DNA from: Coprenecus sp949297365 | Lineage (GTDB): Bacteria; Bacteroidota; Bacteroidia; Bacteroidales; UBA932 | Reading direction: 5' to 3' | Length of the DNA: 64,000 bases | Assembly (NCBI GenBank): GCA_963931055.1 | Contig: OZ006987.1 | Coordinates: 1,984,001 to 2,048,000 of the forward strand | Shown: one piece after another, positions 58,886 to 64,000 of the stretch | How the letters are laid out: every line of letters starts with the position of its first letter | Position numbering within the stretch: position 1 is the stretch's first letter | Made by a program: the position numbers and the translations under genes | The notes under the pieces: model-generated | What the model was told of the DNA's origin: nothing | Database searches by the model: none | What the model saw: the letters and a program-made list of their open reading frames with translations, nothing else

Positions 58886-59074
58886 ATGGCAAAGAAAGCA
58901 AAAGGCAATAGAGTACAGGTGATCCTCGAGTGCACAGAGCAGAAGGACAGCGGAGTTCCCGGAATCTCCCGTTACATCACCACCAAGAACAAGAAGAACA
59001 CTCCTGACCGTCTGGAGCGTAAGAAATACAATCCTTACCTCCGCAGGGTAACAGTTCACAAGGAAATCAAATAA
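58886..59074 (+). CDS. rpmG: Ribosomal protein L33
   Basis: A 62-residue protein with KGNRVQVILECTEQKDSGVPG and TTKNKKNTPDRLERKKYNP. It has one Cys only, so it cannot bind zinc through the usual four-Cys site. Nineteen bases after rpmB. Confidence 0.96.
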   Translation: MAKKAKGNRVQVILECTEQKDSGVPGISRYITTKNKKNTPDRLERKKYNPYLRRVTVHKEIK

Positions 59075-59084
59075 TTTATAGCAT

Positions 59085-59246
59085 ATGGCAAAGAAAGCGG
59101 TTGCAACCTTCAGCGGCGACAAGGCCTCCAAGAGGACATTTGTCAAATGTATCCGTATGGAAAAGTCCGAGCGTACCGGAGCCTATATCTTCAAGGAGGA
59201 TTTCGTGGCTACCGACCATGCAAAGGATTTCTTCGCGAAGAAGTAA
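59085..59246 (+). CDS. DUF4295 small ribosome-associated protein
   Basis: A 53-residue basic protein (MAKKAVATFSGDKASKRTF ... EDFVATDHAKDFFAKK). The DUF4295 family is restricted to Bacteroidota, follows L28 and L33, and I recall it being seen as an extra large-subunit protein (bL38) in a Bacteroidota ribosome structure; that assignment is from memory. Ten bases after rpmG. Confidence 0.88.
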   Translation: MAKKAVATFSGDKASKRTFVKCIRMEKSERTGAYIFKEDFVATDHAKDFFAKK

Positions 59247-59268
59247 GATTTATTGGTAATAATGATAG

Positions 59269-59302
59269 ACGGGGTGCCGGTGACGACACCCTGTTTTGTT
59301 TT
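59269..59302 (+). terminator. Terminator after the DUF4295 gene
   Basis: ACGGGGTG (59269-59276) pairs with CACCCTGT (59287-59294, one G-T pair), followed by TTTGTTTT. It ends one base before the next start codon, so the following gene may depend on read-through or an internal promoter. Confidence 0.65.
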
Positions 59303-60913
59303 ATGGATATGGAGTTACAGGAAATCATAGACAGGACGGTGGCGGAGTATGCGCCGCTGGTCAAGGCATCCTCCGAGGCTTACTGGGAGGGTACGACGAC
59401 GGGAAGTGCCGCGGCATTTGACCGTTATGCGGAAGTCAGTAAGAAGATAGCCGGGCTTTTCTCGGATGTGAGGACGTTTGATGTCCTCCGCGGGATCAAG
59501 GAGTCGGGCAGTGTGACGGACCCGTTGCTGCGCAGGCAGCTGGACGAGCTGTACAACAGTTTTATGTCGCGTCAGGCGGACAAGGCGTTGCTGGATGCCA
59601 TCATTGAGAAGGAGACAGCTCTGGAGCGCAGGTACGCTGCATTCAGAGCGGATTTCAGAGGACGTAGGATCAACGACAACGAGGTGGAGCGACTGTTGCG
59701 GACTTCAGCTGATTGCTCCGAGCTGCAGGATGTCTGGGTGGCTCACAAGGCGGTAGGCCGGGAAGTCGCTTCGGATATTCTGGAGGTAGTCCGGTTGCGC
59801 AATCAGCTGGCCGACTGTCTGGGATTTACCAACTATCACAGCATGAGCCTGATCCTCAGCGGGGAGAAACCGCGCGATGTGGAACTGCTGATGAATGAGG
59901 TGGATGAGCTTTCCCGCGACAGTTTCGTGCAGATAAAGGCGGAGATAGACGAGGCCATGGCCTTGCGTTGCGGCATATCAGTGCCGGATCTGCGGCCCTG
60001 GCACTATCAGGGGCGCTTCTTCCAGGAGGCACCGGACCTGTATCCAGTGGACTTCGACAGTTACTACAAGGGCAGGGACCTGGAGCGGCTGACCGTGGAT
60101 TATTACCGCAGCATCGGCCTGGACGTGGAGCCTATGTTGCGCCGCAGCGACCTCTATCCCCGCGAGGGCAAGAACCAGCACGCCTTCTGCATAGACATGG
60201 ACTGCATGGGGGATGTGCGGGTGCTGTGCAACCTCACCGACAACGAGCGGTGGATGGAGACTATGCTGCACGAGTTCGGTCATGCGGCCTACAGTGCAGG
60301 GCACGACGCCAACCCGGAACTGCCGTTCCTGCTGAGGGAGGCCGCCGGTATTTTCACCACCGAGGGTGTGGCCATGATGTTCGGCCGCTTGTCGCGCAAT
60401 CCGGAGTGGATGCGGCTCAACCTCGGAATACCGGCCGAGGAGGCGGAGCGCATTGCCCCTGACTGCCGCCGCTCGGCCCGCCTGAGCCAGCTGGTGCAGT
60501 CCCGCTTCATGCAGGTGGTCTACCGCTTCGAGAAGGCCATGTACGCTGACCCGGAGCAGGACCTCAATGCTCTGTGGCGCAATTTAGTTGAGAAATATCA
60601 GCTGCTGACCTATCCAGACGGCCGTGACGAGCCGGACTGGGCCGCCAAGATCCATATTGCCCTATATCCCTGCTACTATCACAACTACCAGTTGGGAGAG
60701 CTCTTCGCCTCGCAGATGCACCATTACATCGTGGAGCACATCACCCGGAGCGGAGATATGGCATTCGACTCCTACACCGGCTGTGCGGAAGTCGGCCGCT
60801 GGCTGACCGAGAAAGTCTTCGCCCCCGGCAAGCTCTACCCCTGGAACGAGATGATTACCCGCGCCGCCGGCGAACCCCTAACCGCCGCTTGGTGGGCAGC
60901 GGAGGTTAGGTAA
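59303..60913 (+). CDS. M3/M2-like zinc metallopeptidase
   Basis: A 536-residue, apparently cytoplasmic gluzincin. The zinc motif is MLHEFGHAAYSAG with His323, Glu324 and His327; the segment LLREAAGIFTTEGVAMMFGRL carries a Glu that probably provides the third ligand. The helical N-terminal part (VAEYAPLVKASSEAYWEGTTTG) and the C-terminal HIALYPCYYHNYQLGELFASQ resemble oligopeptidase/ACE-like enzymes. No signal peptide. Start MDMELQEII is chosen because it follows the terminator and matches the start of related proteins; the frame is open further upstream only through the DUF4295 gene. Probably a di- or oligopeptidase. Confidence 0.82.
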   Translation: MDMELQEIIDRTVAEYAPLVKASSEAYWEGTTTGSAAAFDRYAEVSKKIAGLFSDVRTFDVLRGIKESGSVTDPLLRRQLDELYNSFMSRQADKALLDAIIEKETALERRYAAFRADFRGRRINDNEVERLLRTSADCSELQDVWVAHKAVGREVASDILEVVRLRNQLADCLGFTNYHSMSLILSGEKPRDVELLMNEVDELSRDSFVQIKAEIDEAMALRCGISVPDLRPWHYQGRFFQEAPDLYPVDFDSYYKGRDLERLTVDYYRSIGLDVEPMLRRSDLYPREGKNQHAFCIDMDCMGDVRVLCNLTDNERWMETMLHEFGHAAYSAGHDANPELPFLLREAAGIFTTEGVAMMFGRLSRNPEWMRLNLGIPAEEAERIAPDCRRSARLSQLVQSRFMQVVYRFEKAMYADPEQDLNALWRNLVEKYQLLTYPDGRDEPDWAAKIHIALYPCYYHNYQLGELFASQMHHYIVEHITRSGDMAFDSYTGCAEVGRWLTEKVFAPGKLYPWNEMITRAAGEPLTAAWWAAEVR

Positions 60914-60919
60914 GAAAAA

Positions 60920-60951
60920 TTTGCATAAATGTAATTTATAAATTACATTTG
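60920..60951 (+). promoter_or_regulatory. Promoter with a 24-bp palindromic operator for the HigBA pair
   Basis: TTTG at 60920-60923, 20 bases, TACATTTG at 60944-60951: an exact match. A perfect palindrome occupies 60927-60950 (half-site AAATGTAATTTA), filling the space between the two boxes and overlapping the -7 box. The likely start point is within a few bases of the toxin ATG at 60956. Confidence 0.8.
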
Positions 60952-60955
60952 CAAA

Positions 60956-61300
60956 ATGAAGGTAAGGGAGGTAGTAGCATATAAGGGGTATTTTGAGGAG
61001 TTCTTTATCGCGCAGCCGCAAAAGGTCAGGGATAAGATAATCAAGATTCTCGATATCATTGAGCAGGTGGAACGGATACCTTTAACGTATCTGAAGCATA
61101 TTGAGGGAACAAATGGCCTTTTTGAGATACGTGTGCAGTTGGGCGGAAACATATTCCGTGTCTTTTGTTTCTTTGATGGAGGTAGGTTGATTATATTATT
61201 GACTGGTTTTCAGAAGAAGACGCAGAGGACTCCGAAGGAGGAGATAAACCGTGCCGTAAGGCTTATGAATGAATATTTCGAAGAGAAAAGAAATGACTGA
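60956..61300 (+). CDS. HigB/RelE-type toxin (Gp49-like)
   Basis: A 114-residue toxin of the RelE superfamily, in the Gp49/HigB branch that cuts mRNA at the ribosome. It carries KGYFEEFFIAQPQKVRDKI, then IPLTYLKHIEGTNGLFEIRVQLGG with the conserved Leu-Glu-Ile-Arg strand, FRVFCFFDGGRLIILLTGFQKKTQRTPKEEI and a Lys/Asn-rich end. The toxin comes first, the order typical of higBA. The antitoxin start is inside its last codons. Confidence 0.9.
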   Translation: MKVREVVAYKGYFEEFFIAQPQKVRDKIIKILDIIEQVERIPLTYLKHIEGTNGLFEIRVQLGGNIFRVFCFFDGGRLIILLTGFQKKTQRTPKEEINRAVRLMNEYFEEKRND

Positions 61301-61595
61301 AGACATGAATATAAAGACACTGGACCAAATTAAAGACGAGTATTACGGTTTGCCAGGGACACCTGAACGTGATAGGATAGAGCGTGAACTGGAGGCTCTT
61401 CACATTGGACTTAAAATACGTAGTGCGAGAGAGAAAAAGATGATGACCCAGGCAGAACTGGCCAGCAGGATAGACAAAAAGCGTACGTTTATATCCAAAG
61501 TAGAGAATGACGGGGAGAATATTACGCTGAAAACACTGTATGATATAGTGGAACGAGGACTTGGTGGAAAATTGAAAATAGAAGTGGTTCTGTAA
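61293..61595 (+). CDS. HigA-type XRE antitoxin
   Basis: A 100-residue antitoxin. An N-terminal helical arm (about 10-35, GTPERDRIERELEALH) precedes an XRE helix-turn-helix (about 45-90, KKMMTQAELASRIDKKRTFISKVENDG). The start ATGACTGAAG overlaps the toxin's stop by eight bases, the usual coupling; an ATG 24 bases earlier is possible. It should bind the palindrome upstream of the toxin and repress both genes. Confidence 0.9.
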   Translation: MTEDMNIKTLDQIKDEYYGLPGTPERDRIERELEALHIGLKIRSAREKKMMTQAELASRIDKKRTFISKVENDGENITLKTLYDIVERGLGGKLKIEVVL

Positions 61596-61615
61596 CTTCT
61601 TTAGAGTCAAAATAA

Positions 61616-61652
61616 AAACAGGGTGTCGGCTCAATGCTGGCACCCTGTTTTG
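61616..61652. terminator. Bidirectional terminator between HigBA and GH97
   Basis: AAAACAGGGTG (61616-61626) pairs with CACCCTGTTTT (61642-61652), continued by TCGGC/GCTGG with G-T pairs, loop TCAAT. Serves both convergent units. Confidence 0.85.
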
Positions 61653-61656
61653 TTTG

Positions 61657-63912
61657 CTAGCGGAGTTCGATAGCGACGCCGCCGCTGCGGGCCAGGGGTA
61701 TCTCCAGAAGCGAGCTGCCGGTGACTGTGGTCTCGGTTATCCTGTAGCTCTGGGGATTCTCGTCCCAGGAGGCGTCCTCGCCGTCGGCGTAGATGGTTGC
61801 GGTATACTTCTTTCCCTTTGTCAGAGGCAGTTTGGAGAAGTCGATGACTGCCGTGCGGGCATTCTCGTCAGTGATGGCCCCTATATACCATTTATCCTCA
61901 CCCTTGGCCTTACGGGCTGTGGTGATGTAGTCGCCAGGCTCGGCCTCGAGTACCTTGGTGTAGTCCCAGTCGGTGGGCACATTGCGTATGAATGTGAACG
62001 CATCCTGGAACCGTTCGTAGTTCTCGGGCAGGTCGGCCACCATCTGCAGGGGCGAGTAGAGCACGACGTAGAGGGCCAGCTGCTTTACCAGAGTGGTGTG
62101 AATCCTGGCTACGGACGTGGAGTCGTAGTAGGACATGTCGGTCTGGAAGATGCCGGGCGTGTAGTCCATCGGCCCGCCTATGAATCGGGTGAAGGGCATG
62201 ATGGTGGTGTGCTCGGGAGGATTGCCTGTCTCGCCCATGGACTCGAACTCAGTACCTCGGCCGGACTCGGCTGCAAGATAGTTGGGCCATGTGCGGTGCA
62301 GTCCGGTAGGCCGCACCGGTTCGTGTGCGTCGATCATTATCTCATAGTCGGCGGCCCGGCGGATGCAGTGCAGGAAATGGTTCACTGTGTTCTGGTCGTA
62401 GTGATGACTGCCTCTGGGTATTATGGCGCCTACGTAGCCGCTCTTGACCACCGAATAGTTGTTGTCTTTCATGAACTGGTAGGCGCGGTCCAGATACCGC
62501 TCGTAGTTGACAGTGGAACCGGATGTCTCATGGTGCATGACGAGCTGCACGCCCTTGCTCTTGGCATAGTCTCTCAACTCGGCCACATCGAAGTCAGGGT
62601 AGGGGGTCATGAAGTCGAATACGAAGTCCTTGAACTGGCCGAACCAGTCTTCCCAGCCCTGGTTCCAGCCCTCTACCAGGATTCCCTGGATGTTGTTGGC
62701 CGCTGCGAAATCGATGTATCTCTTGACGTTCTCGGTATTGGCGGCATGGGTGCCGTTGGGTGTGGTCTTTGTGTAGTCAGTAACGCCGAGCTGTACGTTC
62801 GGCTCGTTGGTATAGCTCCAAGTGCCCTGTCCGGGAGCAAACATCTGCCACCATACGCCTACGAATTTCTGAGGCCGTATCCAGTCGGTGTCCTCAATTG
62901 CGCACGGCTCGTTGAGGTTGAGAATCATACGGCTTTCCAGAACGGCAGGTGCGTTGTCTGTGACGATGACAGTTCTCCACGGAGTGCTCTGAGGGGTCTG
63001 GATATAGCCCCTGTTGCCTAATGCGTCAGGTACCAGATGGGTTTTGAATCCGGTGCGGCCGCCTCCGATGTCGTGTACTTCAAGCTGCATGGCGGAGTAG
63101 TTGACTAATGCCGCTTCGTGTATGTTGACGTAAAGGCCGCCTGAGTCCCGCTTCATCATGACCGGGGTCTGTACACCGGGTACGGGCATCGGGCAGATGC
63201 AGGAGTTGTTGCTGCGGTCAAAGGTAGGGTAGAGTCCGGCAATCTCGCTCAGATGCGAGGTCTCGTACATGAACTCGTTGGCATCATAGTCTCCGGCTAT
63301 CCAGAAAGCGGTCAGATCCTCGTGCAGGTTGAATTCGGTCAGTTCGTTGCCGATGATGAAGTATCCCAATGTCTTCTGCCTGGGGAACTCGTAGCGGAAT
63401 CCGAGTCCGTCGTTGAACAGGCGGAAACGCACTACGATGGTGCGTCCGTCGGTAGAATCCGCTCCGGTCTGCTGCCACAGGTAGACGGCCATCTCGTTGT
63501 GACGGTCGCGGATCTCCTTCTCCTCGCCCCAGACCGGCTCCCATGTGTAGTCTACGGAAGTCCGCCTGACGCTGTCTATGCGGAAGCCCTCGTACATCTG
63601 TGTCGGATGCAGTACCGTATTGCTCTGTGCTATAGTCCAGTCGTGCATGAACGGCTGGATGTCGTTCACTCCGCCCTCATGCCGGATGTCGAAGCCCATG
63701 CGGCTCTCGTCCAGCACCCGCTGCCCGTCAAAGGACAGGGTGTAGACCGGCTCACCGAATCCGCTCAGCTGAAAGGTCAGTTCCAGTCTCTTGTCGGGAG
63801 AGAGCAGGCTCAGCCGTCCACCGTCGGACTTTCCGGCACTTCCGTCTGCAGGAGCCGCCATGGCGGCCGCTGTCATCACAGCTGCTGCACTCATTGCCAT
63901 AAATCGTTTCAT
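61657..63912 (-). CDS. Glycoside hydrolase family 97, inverting alpha-glucosidase type
   Basis: A 751-residue exported enzyme (signal peptide ending AMAAPADG) that removes alpha-linked sugar, most like SusB. It has the N-terminal beta-sandwich (LLSPDKRLELTFQLSG), the TIM barrel with the calcium-linked NNIQGILVEGWNQGWEDWF, and a C-terminal beta domain. Glu462 in HHETSGS, Glu531 in IDAHEPVRPTG and Glu555 in GRGTEF lie at a constant offset of 23 from SusB Glu439, Glu508 and Glu532, which supports the inverting subgroup. Signal peptide suggests periplasmic location. Another gene precedes it by 27 bases. Confidence 0.93.
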   Translation of the reverse strand: MKRFMAMSAAAVMTAAAMAAPADGSAGKSDGGRLSLLSPDKRLELTFQLSGFGEPVYTLSFDGQRVLDESRMGFDIRHEGGVNDIQPFMHDWTIAQSNTVLHPTQMYEGFRIDSVRRTSVDYTWEPVWGEEKEIRDRHNEMAVYLWQQTGADSTDGRTIVVRFRLFNDGLGFRYEFPRQKTLGYFIIGNELTEFNLHEDLTAFWIAGDYDANEFMYETSHLSEIAGLYPTFDRSNNSCICPMPVPGVQTPVMMKRDSGGLYVNIHEAALVNYSAMQLEVHDIGGGRTGFKTHLVPDALGNRGYIQTPQSTPWRTVIVTDNAPAVLESRMILNLNEPCAIEDTDWIRPQKFVGVWWQMFAPGQGTWSYTNEPNVQLGVTDYTKTTPNGTHAANTENVKRYIDFAAANNIQGILVEGWNQGWEDWFGQFKDFVFDFMTPYPDFDVAELRDYAKSKGVQLVMHHETSGSTVNYERYLDRAYQFMKDNNYSVVKSGYVGAIIPRGSHHYDQNTVNHFLHCIRRAADYEIMIDAHEPVRPTGLHRTWPNYLAAESGRGTEFESMGETGNPPEHTTIMPFTRFIGGPMDYTPGIFQTDMSYYDSTSVARIHTTLVKQLALYVVLYSPLQMVADLPENYERFQDAFTFIRNVPTDWDYTKVLEAEPGDYITTARKAKGEDKWYIGAITDENARTAVIDFSKLPLTKGKKYTATIYADGEDASWDENPQSYRITETTVTGSSLLEIPLARSGGVAIELR

Positions 63913-63939
63913 AACAACAGGTTTTATATTGATGACTGT

Positions 63940-64000
63940 TTATTTTGCCAGTTCCTCATTGATGAGCTTGACCATTGAGGCGAACTCGGCCTCGTCGTAG
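63940..64000 (-). CDS. C-terminal end of a further minus-strand gene
   Basis: Reading in from the right edge, the frame gives YDEAEFASMVKLINEELAK then TAA at 63940-63942. The rest lies beyond the window, so no function can be given. It is close enough to share a transcript with the GH97 gene. Confidence 0.55.
   Translation of the reverse strand, partial: YDEAEFASMVKLINEELAK

Noticed and set aside
59147..59302. Longer start of the M3-like peptidase
   Set aside because: The extension is an out-of-frame reading of the DUF4295 gene and its terminator.
1..64000. Prophage, integrative element or insertion sequence
   Set aside because: No integrase, transposase, relaxase, capsid or tail gene was recognised; only repeats without an enzyme.
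1..64000. tRNA or rRNA genes
   Set aside because: No cloverleaf with a T-loop GTTCRANYC motif was noticed in the intergenic gaps; a dedicated tRNA scan would be needed to be certain.

Overview
The window is chromosomal DNA of a Bacteroidales bacterium (phylum Bacteroidota). The evidence is a type V (fimbrillin) pilus operon, many lipoproteins with Bacteroidota-type signal peptides, a SusB-like GH97 enzyme, families largely confined to the phylum (DUF3575, DUF5119, DUF4199, DUF4295, BF3164-like), and repeated promoters of the Bacteroidota form TTTG-N19-21-TAnnTTTG. I cannot fix the family or genus from the sequence.

Layout. 1-4.7 kb: end of prmA with tpiA (minus), then tig-clpP-clpX (plus). 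4.7-20.0 kb is accessory: a membrane-anchored TPR/AraC-type regulator, two repeat-containing surface lipoproteins (the second followed by a decayed tail), a six-gene pilus operon (DUF3575, DUF5119, two fimbrillins, a FimA/Mfa-like subunit, a 1072-residue tip-like protein), a 313-bp inverted-repeat element (A), and a HigBA-type locus whose toxin gene is internally deleted. 20.1-32.8 kb is mostly minus-strand housekeeping: pyrF, an M20 dipeptidase, psd-cdsA-ftsH-rsfS, rpe, pepD, dnaA, an MCE protein and a SPOR-type amidase, with a biotin ligase facing the other way. 32.9-46.9 kb is plus-strand housekeeping: lptD, ridA, rho, a DUF1573 protein, meaB, a metal-export-type permease, secA, lpdA and a bactofilin, with a small ferredoxin on the minus strand.

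47.0-52.4 kb is a second accessory stretch: a related 870-bp inverted-repeat element (B), a BF3164-like lipoprotein, a small lipoprotein cluster with a deleted paralogue, an outer-membrane barrel protein, and three tandem 138-bp units that have replaced the 3' end of a glycosyltransferase gene. 52.4-60.9 kb returns to housekeeping: GT2/DUF4199 (minus), then thrS-infC-rpmI-rplT-lepB and rpmB-rpmG-DUF4295, then an M3-like peptidase. 60.9-64 kb has an intact HigBA pair with a palindromic operator, a GH97 glycosidase and the last codons of one more minus-strand gene.

How it fits together: the core genes serve protein folding and turnover (Tig, ClpXP, FtsH), envelope building (CdsA, Psd, LptD, SecA, LepB, amidase) and translation (infC with an AUC start, and an rRNA-protein leader before rplT). 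The two accessory stretches make surface structures and show repeated gene decay by internal deletion. The least explained items are the A/B element family, the 138-bp tandem units that rewrite a protein C-terminus, and the compositional break inside the pilus tip gene. I saw no tRNA, rRNA, CRISPR array, prophage or recognisable transposase.
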